From: Bacteroides caecigallinarum
GTDB taxonomy: Bacteria; Bacteroidota; Bacteroidia; Bacteroidales; Bacteroidaceae
Assembly: GCF_021530995.1 (NCBI RefSeq)
Contig: NZ_JADYTF010000026.1
Span: 1-33,731, forward strand
Length of the DNA stretch: 33,731 nt
Direction of reading: 5' to 3'
The position numbers and the translations under genes were made by a program. The notes under the pieces were generated by a model. It saw only the letters and a program-made list of their open reading frames with translations, had not been told where the DNA came from and ran no database searches. Positions 17,401 to 24,449 of the stretch are shown here, piece after piece (position 1 is the stretch's first letter; each line of letters opens with the position of its first letter).

Positions 17401-17697
17401 ACGATTACGGACTGCGACTTCGCGTTCATTATAACCAACATAGCTTATAACAAGAACTGCATTACCGGAAACTTCCAATTCAAAGTTTCCATCCAAATCG
17501 GTGGTAGTTCCACCTTGACCATCTTTAATCTTGATAGTAGCGCCCAACAAAGGTTCACCCTGATCATCAATTACCTGACCACGAACTTTGATAGTTGGTG
17601 ATTGTGCAACTGCAGCCATAGCTGAATGAGGATACATAGCTGTACCACCAAATGCACATAAGCCAAGCATTGCGGAAAAAATAAATTGTTTTTTCAT
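14488..17697 (-). CDS. SusC-like TonB-dependent outer-membrane transporter
   Basis: A 1069-residue outer-membrane importer. Signal peptide about 1-29; carboxypeptidase-regulatory-like domain about 36-108 (GEPLLGATIKIKDGQGGTTT, SYVGYNE); TonB-box-like stretch EQVVVVGYGT (115-124); plug domain about 125-240 (VRIRGIGSF, LYVIDGVP, ETIQVLKDASAAAIYGSRAA); then a 22-strand barrel ending in aromatic HFSF. With SusD it imports arabinan oligosaccharides using TonB energy. It is the first gene of a four-gene minus-strand operon (susC, susD, binding protein, GH43). Its promoter has the shared two-half-site operator (17858-17884), and its leader of about 125 nt contains a tandem 23-bp duplication. Confidence 0.95.
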   Translation of the reverse strand: MKKQFIFSAMLGLCAFGGTAMYPHSAMAAVAQSPTIKVRGQVIDDQGEPLLGATIKIKDGQGGTTTDLDGNFELEVSGNAVLVISYVGYNEREVAVRNRAVIEPIQLQMSDLVLEQVVVVGYGTQKKSDLTGSVAVVDAEALKQVSHSNISSMLEGKVPGVQITSDGQPGADPTVRIRGIGSFGSTAPLYVIDGVPMGTSIRDFSSNDIETIQVLKDASAAAIYGSRAANGVVIITTKRGQKDQPLKVDYNGYFGVDNISKGVYDVMDADQYSQYLGQACLNSNTPLPGGYHLDSTTGKYRFQDDTNTDWFDEVFKTGIRQNHNVNLSGGSSRSTYNVSLDYFSQKGTLEGAGPNYERFTARVNNSMDTKFVKFHTSFVYSHSDQDNMGMSNASEYVQGLYGDVTNVLRGTLLMQPTIKAYDESTWVLDDVVGIGNGFNYDAYGYGVYFDTVHGDISASNPLLINNLLQRNTRVDRFVGTGSADVDLLKMIGVDSKNHKLNYKINLSYSKTHCKDFTWIPAWVQSNRVYLAKSNERLTKGSRDYSDALIENILTYDGTIGKHHINVVAGQTYQEENTDLLTGWGINFTEPYFLQLQNAADTYSESFEYKHAILSYIGRVNYNYDDRYLFSATVRRDASSRLSKNIRWGTFPSVSLGWRFDKESFFPFNEDVVNMFKVRGSYGELGNENIGEYMYQAVMSRNNMTYNFNNSPITGSAISTFVDNNLAWEKKKTYNVGVDLAFFRNRLEFTAEWYKNTSEDLLYAVPVPEQAGVSNTTVTMNAASMENSGFEFSATYRNHDNPFKYEVSANLSTLKNRVTSLGFGTDSYITGSYITNVGEEIGQFYGWVYEGIARTQADLDNHAVQEGAQIGDCLYKDISGPDGTPDGKVDSYDQTVLGSGLPKVNFGLSARFEYKGFDLSIATFGALNYHVSDDIYNSLNSCYGWGNKDVAMLDANRFSEDGSTYISDVPRTYVTNSASLAWNDLFSSRKIQNAAYWKIANVELGYNFPDKWFGKYISDVRLYVSGQNLYTFTGYKGYNVDYAGGTFTPGYNFCSFPTARTFMCGIHFSF

Positions 17698-17705
17698 TTT
17701 TTAAG

Positions 17706-17751
17706 TATTAAATTTTATTATACATTAATATTAAATTTTATTATACATTAA
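17706..17751. repeat. Perfect 23-bp tandem repeat in the susC leader
   Basis: 17706-17728 and 17729-17751 are identical AT-rich units, directly before the susC start (17697). They lie in the predicted 5' untranslated region. Slippage could change copy number and thus leader length. Confidence 0.85.
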
Positions 17752-17829
17752 TTAGACTATAATAATCTAAAAGCAGAATATATTTTCAGTGTCTCATGTA
17801 TAGAAATAAAAAGTATATCAAAACCACCT

Positions 17830-17884
17830 CAAAGATATATATACATATAATCACAAAGGTGGACAAACGAACATTATGGGTGGA
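17830..17884 (-). promoter_or_regulatory. Arabinan regulon promoter A (susC operon)
   Basis: On the minus strand: half-site TTCCACC-like at 17884-17879, half-site TGTCCACC at 17863-17858, exactly 21 bp between them, then 20 bp and the -7 box TATCTTTG at 17837-17830. The distal half-site lies 5 bp from the stop of the GH43 gene at 17890. No -33 TTTG is found at the normal spacing, which fits an activator-dependent promoter. Same plan as the promoters at 18948-19002 and 23334-23389. Confidence 0.75.
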
Positions 17885-17889
17885 ATAAA

Positions 17890-18888
17890 TTATATTTCAG
17901 GCCAACCGTCAGGAGTCCACTTCATTTCGCGTAAAAACAACTTCGGAGTACCGTTTTCTTTTATAGAATAAGCATGCGAAACAAAATAATACTTGTCTCC
18001 GAACTTATATGCGGCGCAATGTCCGATACCGGCATATTCATCATTACCTTCTATCACCAACGTTCCTCCACCCTGTTCCATAGGCTTACCATTACGGTCG
18101 AGATATGGTCCGCAGACCTCTTTTGAACGTCCTACAACTACTTTATAATCACTGTCCAACCCACGGCAACAATAATCAAACGATACAAACAAGTAATAGA
18201 AGCCATCATGTTTAATAATAAAAGGTGCTTCAACAGCATTTTCACCAGCATCCTCGCCACTGGCAACCTTAGGATTTCTCCGGCGGGAAAGTGAATACCA
18301 TTCCTGAGGCTCCTTAACTGAGTTTAAGTCATCCGACAAACGTACCATCTTTATACCATCCCAGAACGAGCCGAAAGCCATCCATGGAATACCTCTATCA
18401 TCAATTATCAGATTGGGGTCGATGGCATTCCATGCATCACGATTAGGAACAGACTGTATCACAGGACCGTGGTCAACCCATTTGAAATCAGGACTATCCG
18501 GATTCAAAGTCTTGTTGGTTGCATGTCCTATCGCTGATGTATTTTTCCCAAACGCGGAACAAGAATAAAACAGATGATATAAGCCGTTGTGATAAATTAT
18601 ATCGGGAGCCCATGTATGACCTTTATAACCATCAATCATATCGACTGCCCATTGTGGAGGATTATCAAAGACCGGCTTTTCAAACTGCCAATCAAGCATA
18701 TCCCTGGACGACATTACAGATATTCCATTGCCGGTAGAAAAGAGATAGTATTTACCATCTTCTACTATCATTACCGGGTCATGCGTCATTACATCCTTTA
18801 CTGGAACCGAGGAATCCTGTCCATACATAAAAGCAGGAATAACAAACGCAGAAAAAGATACAATCAGATTTAATAATTGTGTTTTCAT
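17890..18888 (-). CDS. GH43 arabinanase/arabinofuranosidase, periplasmic
   Basis: A 332-residue GH43 enzyme, almost a bare five-bladed propeller. Signal peptide 1-23 (FVIPAFMYGQ); no lipobox, so it should act in the periplasm. Catalytic residues: base D37 (MTHDPVM), modulator D157 (NAIDPN), acid E220 (AVEAPFI), metal-site H290 (GIGHC). The W-A-P-D, Y-Y-L-F-x-S and G-I-G-H-C pattern resembles arabinan endo-1,5-alpha-L-arabinosidases, so it probably trims imported arabino-oligosaccharides; exo action is equally possible. It has its own promoter with the shared operator (18948-19002) and lies between the sensor gene and susC on the minus strand. The short form without accessory domains contrasts with the surface enzyme at 8917-10812. 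Confidence 0.88.
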   Translation of the reverse strand: MKTQLLNLIVSFSAFVIPAFMYGQDSSVPVKDVMTHDPVMIVEDGKYYLFSTGNGISVMSSRDMLDWQFEKPVFDNPPQWAVDMIDGYKGHTWAPDIIYHNGLYHLFYSCSAFGKNTSAIGHATNKTLNPDSPDFKWVDHGPVIQSVPNRDAWNAIDPNLIIDDRGIPWMAFGSFWDGIKMVRLSDDLNSVKEPQEWYSLSRRRNPKVASGEDAGENAVEAPFIIKHDGFYYLFVSFDYCCRGLDSDYKVVVGRSKEVCGPYLDRNGKPMEQGGGTLVIEGNDEYAGIGHCAAYKFGDKYYFVSHAYSIKENGTPKLFLREMKWTPDGWPEI

Positions 18889-18947
18889 TTTTTATTTCAG
18901 GTTTATTTTTTTTATTCTGTCTGTCATTCTGACATCTCTTAACTCTG

Positions 18948-19002
18948 CAAATATAGACTAAAGCATGATTCCAATAGTGGACAAACGATGCTTAAAAGAG
19001 GA
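18948..19002 (-). promoter_or_regulatory. Arabinan regulon promoter B (GH43 at 17890-18888)
   Basis: On the minus strand: TCCTCT half-site at 19002-18997, TGTCCACT half-site at 18981-18976, 21 bp apart, then 20 bp and -7 box TATATTTG at 18955-18948. The half-sites are a weaker match than at the other two promoters, which may mean lower affinity. It occupies the gap after the sensor gene's stop. Confidence 0.72.
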
Positions 19003-19023
19003 CATATGGCTATACACTACGTT

Positions 19024-22000
19024 TTAACGCAAATCTTCTTGCTTGTCATCCATTATACTGCTCGGAGTGACATTGAAATGTTTTGTAAAACAACGAGTAA
19101 AATACTTTGGATCGTTAAACCCTACTTCGTATGCTATCTCGGATATATTCATATTGTGTGTCGCCCTATTCTTTATCAATAATTCACGCGCAAGATTCAG
19201 CCTGTAGTTTCGCACAAACTGATTAGTGGACTGTCCTGTCAGACTTTGCATTTTTTTATTCAAGAGACTTTTACTTACACCCATTGCATCCACAAAATCC
19301 GCGACATCAAAATTTGGATTCATATAATTCTCTTTAACCACTTTGATGGCCTTGTCCAAAAACTTCTTGTCACCGGATTCCTCCTCTATTCCTAATGAAT
19401 CTACATCCATAGTTAAATAGAACTTCTGCTGAAAGCGTTTTCTGTTCTCCAGGATACCTGATATACGTGCCAACAAAAGATTTTCATCAAAAGGTTTCAA
19501 CAGGTACGAATCGACTCCTGCCTTATAACCTTCAAGCCTGGCTTCATCCGACGTCTTAGCAGTAAGCATAAGAATAGGTATATGTGAAATAGAAAAATCA
19601 CTTCTTATTCTATGTGACAATTCCATTCCATCCATAACAGGCATCATCAAATCGCTGATAACGAAATCCACATTCGTCGATTTCAGTACCTGTAATGCCT
19701 CTTCACCGTTTGACGCCTCTATCACATTATAGTATTCGGCAAGAATAGACCTTATATAATCTCTCATATCCTTATTATCTTCTACTATTAGAATATTAAG
19801 TTTGCCGTTTTTCTCCTGTGACAGTGATACATCTTCATGTTCATCATCGTATACTTCATCGACTGTTTCTGTATTTTCTCCCCTTTCTACCGGCAATAAT
19901 ATCCTGAAGGAAGATCCTACCACAGGATTATTCATCGCCGTTACGTTACCGCCCAACAACGTTATCAGTTTCTTGCAAAGATACAATCCTATACCCGTAC
20001 CACTCTGTCCGCTAACTGATTCGTGTCCTTGATTATCGGCCTGATAGAAGCGGTTGAATATTCTTTCTATATCATCCTCCGGGATTCCTCTTCCTGTATC
20101 CCTTACACACATATACAGTTTCTCCTCAGAATTATCCTTCACTATGGCAACATAAACTGATACCAGCCCACCTTTTTCAGTGAACTTTATCGCATTGCTT
20201 ATAATATTAGTTATAACCTTACGCATAATATCCTCGTCGTACATCATGTACGGATTATCAATGCGCCTGTAAATTCTTAATGTAATACCTCTATCAGCAG
20301 CAAAAGCCACGAAAGGCGAAAGCAAATCGTCTAAAAATGTACTGATATTACCATGATGGCATATAATTTTCATTCTTCCATCTTCCACCTTTCTGAAATC
20401 GAGAAGCTGATTTATAAGTGAAAGGAGATACTTGCTGTTTTTCTCCACCAGATTTAGCTGTTCTATAACCTGAGGGTTATAACTCAATTTCAAAGCTCTT
20501 TCTATAGGGCCGACTATCAGTGTCAGCGGGGTTCTGAATTCATGTGTTATATTTGTAAAGAAAGTCAGTTTATCTATCGTAAGTTCCTCGACCTTACGCG
20601 ACATTTCCAATATTTTATTTTTCTGTTCGGTTATTTTCAGGTTTTGCTCTTTCAGCAGTTCATTTTGCTTTGACAGTTCTTCCGTCTGAACAGAAAGCAA
20701 CTTCTGCTGTTCCTTAAGCTCTCTGGTTCTTTCCTCCACTTTATCGTGCAGTATAATCTGTTGCCTTTTCATTTCATTGAACCTCCATACCACAATCCTA
20801 TAACCTACCAGAATAATGAACAATAGTACAGAAAGAACAAACCAAGGAGTCTTATAGAAATAAGGTGTAACTTCTATTATAAGTCCATTACCGGCATCTA
20901 TCCAGTTTTTACCGTCGGGGGTATATCTCAACTGGAAATTATATTTACCAGGTTTGAGATTTGTATAAGTCACCGTACGTCTATCTCTTCTCGCATCTAT
21001 CCAATTATCGTCAAAACCAACCAAACGATAAGAGTATGCAGCCAGGGAAGAAGGATTATAATCCAAAGCTGCAAACTCGATAGTTAACGACTTATCCCTT
21101 TCATGCAATTCAAGTACACCATCTTCCGGATTACAAGTTTTGCCAAATACATTTATTCTGTTTATTACCAAGGGAAATTTCATACGGCTTTCTTTCTCCA
21201 TTAAAGGATGTATTTCAGAAAGTCCTCCCAAACTACCTAGATATATCTTCTCTCCATTACCAGACACAGCAGTTGCATTCCAATAAAAAATATCTGAAGG
21301 CAATCCATCGTTCGATGTATATCCTACAAACATATCATCCTTAGGGTAATACCTGGACAATCCGTTAACCGTAGTAATCCATATATTACCATACCAATCT
21401 TCCTGTATTCCACGTACATTATTACTTATAAGTCCATCACTTACAGTGTAAGAAGAAAAGGTATAATCGTCATTATTGTTTACAGCACGGTATATTCCTG
21501 CCCCATTACTTCCTATCCACAAATCGCCATTATCAGCTTCAAGTACACAGGTTATACGTTCACTTTCAGGCATATGTACTCCGTCAGTGTATTTCCTGTA
21601 CTTTAACTCACCTTTCAAATATGCTTTCAGATCTATCCTTAACAGTCCGTAAACAGACGACAACCACAAATCGCCGGTTTTTGTTATGCAGGCTCCTAAC
21701 GCATTAATATTTATCTCCTTTTCCGTATCTCTGAACAGTCTGTCCACTCTGTTGTTCCTAGGATTGTAAACATACACCCCATGCTGGGAACCAATCCACA
21801 ATAAGTTGTTTATTGAATCATAGCATAGTGTGGAAATGAATAAATCATCTATCCCATCTATTCTTTTAAACTGTTTTGCGGTACCAATTTTACGATTTAT
21901 CCATCCTACTCCACCTCCCCATGTACCAATATAAAGTCTTTCCTTACTATCCAAAACCAATGAACTTACAGTATTATGACTCAGTCCGGCAGGAATATCT

Positions 22001-23244
22001 GTTGTAAAATGAATAAAACCATTTTTTCCTTTAGGTTTACAATTAAGTCCTCCCTCTACGACTCCTACCCACAAAGTTCCATCACTATCTTCAACAATAG
22101 AATTAACGAGGTTTCTTGATAAACTGGCTGCCTGATTCTGCTGATGCAAATAGTTGGTAACATAAAGTCGTGAAGCATACAATTTAGTTAGTCCACCTGT
22201 TTCTGTACCAATCCAGACCATATCATTACCTTTGTCATAATAAAGAACATTTACAAAGTTCGAGTTTAGTTGCGAGCTACTCCCGAAACCACCTTCATCA
22301 TCATTTATAATGTGCTGAAAGCTATCATATACAGGATTATAGATATTCAGTCCCATCAATGTTCCTATAATAAGAGTACCATCTCCGGCAGACGTAATAT
22401 CTGTTATGTAATTCTGCGACAAAGAATACGGATTATCACGATTATACATATAATGACGTACAGTATCAGTTAATATACTGTATCTGAGCAATCCAAAACT
22501 TGTTCCTATCCACACCTCATTATTAAGAACATACATACAAAAAACCGACTGATTAAATAATGATGCCAATGAAGCTGACACCGGACTAGGCTCCTGCCAC
22601 CCAGTAACGTCATCAGATACACGACATAACATATTGTCTTTCTGAAACCAGATATATCCACCTATTTCGCACATTGCAACTCCACGTTCATTTGTGCTTA
22701 CATAAGATACTTTTATGACATCGCTTACCTCGCCATCATCTGTAAAAACCATTTTATATAATATGTTATTGCTACATACCCATAAATTGCCAGAACTGGA
22801 AAGAATCATTCCTGCTATCGGAGAATCCATAAACGGGACAACTGAAGATGAAATATCGGGAGTAACCACATTTAAGCTGTTTATTGAAATCAAATCTATT
22901 CCATCATCACCTGCAACCCATAGCCTGTCAAATCTGTCTTCACATAAGTGGCTGATAAAATTCGATTTAAGTTTGTACTCTTCGGTATTAGTGCTAAAGC
23001 TGACAAATTCATATCCATCGTATCGGGAGACACCTCCTCCCATAGTGGATAGCCACAAATATCCACGACTATCTTTCACTACATCATCCACAAATACATG
23101 AGGTAAACCATCCTGCATGGTAATTCCTGACAAAGTATATCTATTTATATAATTTGCCATATCTGTAGTATCTGCATTTTTTGCAGACAGCAACAGTGTT
23201 CCTATAAAAATCAATGAATACGATAGAATGTGCTTTATTCCCAT
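19024..23244 (-). CDS. Hybrid two-component system sensor-regulator for arabinan
   Basis: A 1406-residue single-protein sensor and regulator in the inner membrane. Signal peptide or anchor about 1-22; periplasmic two-propeller sensor about 30-690 built from Reg_prop repeats (for example DSDGTLWVGVVEGGL, DNGDLWIGSNGAGIYR); Y_Y_Y Ig-like domain about 715-793; membrane helix about 799-820; coiled coil 825-890; histidine kinase with H901 (FFTNITHEFRTPLTLIVGP) and ATPase motifs N-box ISNAIKF, DTGRGIPEDD and GTGIGLYLC; receiver 1148-1265 with D1198 (VISDLMMP) and K1250; AraC-type DNA-binding domain about 1295-1395. Members of this family bind an oligosaccharide released from their target glycan and activate the linked genes. 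It sits at the centre of the locus, between both arms. Its own promoter has a -7 box at 23266-23273. Confidence 0.95.
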   Translation of the reverse strand: MGIKHILSYSLIFIGTLLLSAKNADTTDMANYINRYTLSGITMQDGLPHVFVDDVVKDSRGYLWLSTMGGGVSRYDGYEFVSFSTNTEEYKLKSNFISHLCEDRFDRLWVAGDDGIDLISINSLNVVTPDISSSVVPFMDSPIAGMILSSSGNLWVCSNNILYKMVFTDDGEVSDVIKVSYVSTNERGVAMCEIGGYIWFQKDNMLCRVSDDVTGWQEPSPVSASLASLFNQSVFCMYVLNNEVWIGTSFGLLRYSILTDTVRHYMYNRDNPYSLSQNYITDITSAGDGTLIIGTLMGLNIYNPVYDSFQHIINDDEGGFGSSSQLNSNFVNVLYYDKGNDMVWIGTETGGLTKLYASRLYVTNYLHQQNQAASLSRNLVNSIVEDSDGTLWVGVVEGGLNCKPKGKNGFIHFTTDIPAGLSHNTVSSLVLDSKERLYIGTWGGGVGWINRKIGTAKQFKRIDGIDDLFISTLCYDSINNLLWIGSQHGVYVYNPRNNRVDRLFRDTEKEININALGACITKTGDLWLSSVYGLLRIDLKAYLKGELKYRKYTDGVHMPESERITCVLEADNGDLWIGSNGAGIYRAVNNNDDYTFSSYTVSDGLISNNVRGIQEDWYGNIWITTVNGLSRYYPKDDMFVGYTSNDGLPSDIFYWNATAVSGNGEKIYLGSLGGLSEIHPLMEKESRMKFPLVINRINVFGKTCNPEDGVLELHERDKSLTIEFAALDYNPSSLAAYSYRLVGFDDNWIDARRDRRTVTYTNLKPGKYNFQLRYTPDGKNWIDAGNGLIIEVTPYFYKTPWFVLSVLLFIILVGYRIVVWRFNEMKRQQIILHDKVEERTRELKEQQKLLSVQTEELSKQNELLKEQNLKITEQKNKILEMSRKVEELTIDKLTFFTNITHEFRTPLTLIVGPIERALKLSYNPQVIEQLNLVEKNSKYLLSLINQLLDFRKVEDGRMKIICHHGNISTFLDDLLSPFVAFAADRGITLRIYRRIDNPYMMYDEDIMRKVITNIISNAIKFTEKGGLVSVYVAIVKDNSEEKLYMCVRDTGRGIPEDDIERIFNRFYQADNQGHESVSGQSGTGIGLYLCKKLITLLGGNVTAMNNPVVGSSFRILLPVERGENTETVDEVYDDEHEDVSLSQEKNGKLNILIVEDNKDMRDYIRSILAEYYNVIEASNGEEALQVLKSTNVDFVISDLMMPVMDGMELSHRIRSDFSISHIPILMLTAKTSDEARLEGYKAGVDSYLLKPFDENLLLARISGILENRKRFQQKFYLTMDVDSLGIEEESGDKKFLDKAIKVVKENYMNPNFDVADFVDAMGVSKSLLNKKMQSLTGQSTNQFVRNYRLNLARELLIKNRATHNMNISEIAYEVGFNDPKYFTRCFTKHFNVTPSSIMDDKQEDLR

Positions 23245-23265
23245 AACTTAGGTTTTAATTACTCA

Positions 23266-23273
23266 CAAAGTTA
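23266..23273 (-). promoter_or_regulatory. -7 box of the hybrid sensor gene
   Basis: TAACTTTG on the minus strand, 21 bp before the ATG at 23244. Operator C starts about 60 bp upstream on the other side, so the sensor may influence its own transcription, but the operator orientation favours the divergent GH43 gene. Confidence 0.5.
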
Positions 23274-23333
23274 AAATCTATTTCACTATTCTACACTATA
23301 TAAAATAATGTTTTTTGAGCTATTGCAGATTTA

Positions 23334-23389
23334 TCCACCTAACATGTTTATTTGTCCACCTTCCAATACTATAAGGAAAGATATATTTG
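23334..23389 (+). promoter_or_regulatory. Arabinan regulon promoter C (GH43-GH51-GH51 operon)
   Basis: On the plus strand: TATCCACC with TCCACC at 23334-23339, TTTGTCCACC with TCCACC at 23355-23360, exactly 21 bp apart, then 21 bp and -7 box TATATTTG at 23382-23389, 20 bp before the ATG at 23410. This is the best-conserved copy. Relative to the gene it drives, the orientation is the same as at promoters A and B. Confidence 0.78.
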
Positions 23390-23409
23390 CAAAAAAAATT
23401 ATAATCAGC

Positions 23410-24390
23410 ATGAAAAATAAAACCTGTTTCCAAATTATTACATTTCTTGCAGTTATATTATGCCATACATCATTTGCTGCAAATAACGACACTACATTCG
23501 TAGCTAAAGGCAATCCTGTAATTACCCATAAATATCTGGGAGATCCAGCTGCTTTGGTACACAACGGTACAGTATATATCTATGCCGGACACGACGAATG
23601 TCCTGAGCCACACCAATATTATCTGATGAACGAATGGTGTATTTTCTCTACCAAGGACATGAAAACATTTACCGAACATGCATACACTCTTAAAGCGAAA
23701 GATTTCAAATGGGCAAAAGGTGATGCCTGGGCTAGTCAGGTAATAGAGAGAAACGGCAAATTCTACTGGTATGTAACTGTTGAGCATGCTACTATACCAG
23801 GAAAATCAATCGGTGTGGCAGTGGCTGAATCTCCTACAGGTCCTTTTAAGGATGCAAGGGGCAGCGCATTGATTACTAATAATATGACAACCCAATATAC
23901 ACCAATAGCATGGGATGATATTGATCCTACTGTATATATTGATGATGACGGGCAGGCATATCTGTTCTGGGGTAACACTCAGTGCTATTATGCAAAACTG
24001 AAAGAAAACATGACAGAGCTTGACGGTCCCATCATTCCTATAAAACTTCCACGCTTCACTGAAGCTCCATGGATTCACAAACACGGTGAATGGTATTATC
24101 TTTCGTTCGCTTCTGAATTTCCGGAAAAGATTTGCTATGCCATGAGCAAAAGCATCAACGGACCATGGGAGTATAAAGGAATACTGAACGAACTGGCAGG
24201 TAACTCAAATACAAACCACCAGTCAATAATAGACTTCAATGGTAAATCATATTTCATTTATCACAATGGTGGTATCAACACCAACGGCGGTAGTTTCCGA
24301 CGTTCTATCTGCATTGACCGTTTATACTATAATGCCGACGGCACAATAAAAAGAATACAAATGACCAGTGAAGGTATCACCAATGAATAA
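23410..24390 (+). CDS. GH43 alpha-L-arabinofuranosidase-like enzyme
   Basis: A 326-residue secreted GH43 enzyme with signal peptide 1-23 (LAVILCHTSFA). Catalytic residues: base D45 (YLGDPAAL), modulator D172 (DDIDPTVYID), acid E218 (FTEAPWI). The G-D-P-A start and T-E-A-P-W acid motif are those of arabinofuranosidase/xylosidase-type GH43 rather than of endo-arabinanases, so it probably removes arabinose side chains or ends in the periplasm. The open frame extends up to an ATG at 23308, but that extension covers the operator and -7 box; the ATG at 23410 with its signal peptide is the right start. First gene of a three-gene plus-strand operon with two GH51 genes. Confidence 0.85.
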   Translation: MKNKTCFQIITFLAVILCHTSFAANNDTTFVAKGNPVITHKYLGDPAALVHNGTVYIYAGHDECPEPHQYYLMNEWCIFSTKDMKTFTEHAYTLKAKDFKWAKGDAWASQVIERNGKFYWYVTVEHATIPGKSIGVAVAESPTGPFKDARGSALITNNMTTQYTPIAWDDIDPTVYIDDDGQAYLFWGNTQCYYAKLKENMTELDGPIIPIKLPRFTEAPWIHKHGEWYYLSFASEFPEKICYAMSKSINGPWEYKGILNELAGNSNTNHQSIIDFNGKSYFIYHNGGINTNGGSFRRSICIDRLYYNADGTIKRIQMTSEGITNE

Positions 24391-24412
24391 TGCATTATAA
24401 ATAAAAAAAAAC

Positions 24413-24420
24413 TATTTTTG
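24413..24420 (+). promoter_or_regulatory. Possible -7 box before the first GH51 gene
   Basis: TATTTTTG matches TAnnTTTG 30 bp before the ATG at 24450. No operator half-site or -33 box accompanies it. In such AT-rich DNA a chance match is likely; a weak internal promoter is possible. Confidence 0.25.
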
Positions 24421-24449
24421 TATCATAAAACATAATTAATACTTTATCC

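Noticed and set aside
23308-23409. In-frame 34-codon N-terminal extension of the GH43 gene
   Set aside because: It covers the operator half-sites and the -7 box, and the ATG at 23410 begins a clear signal peptide.
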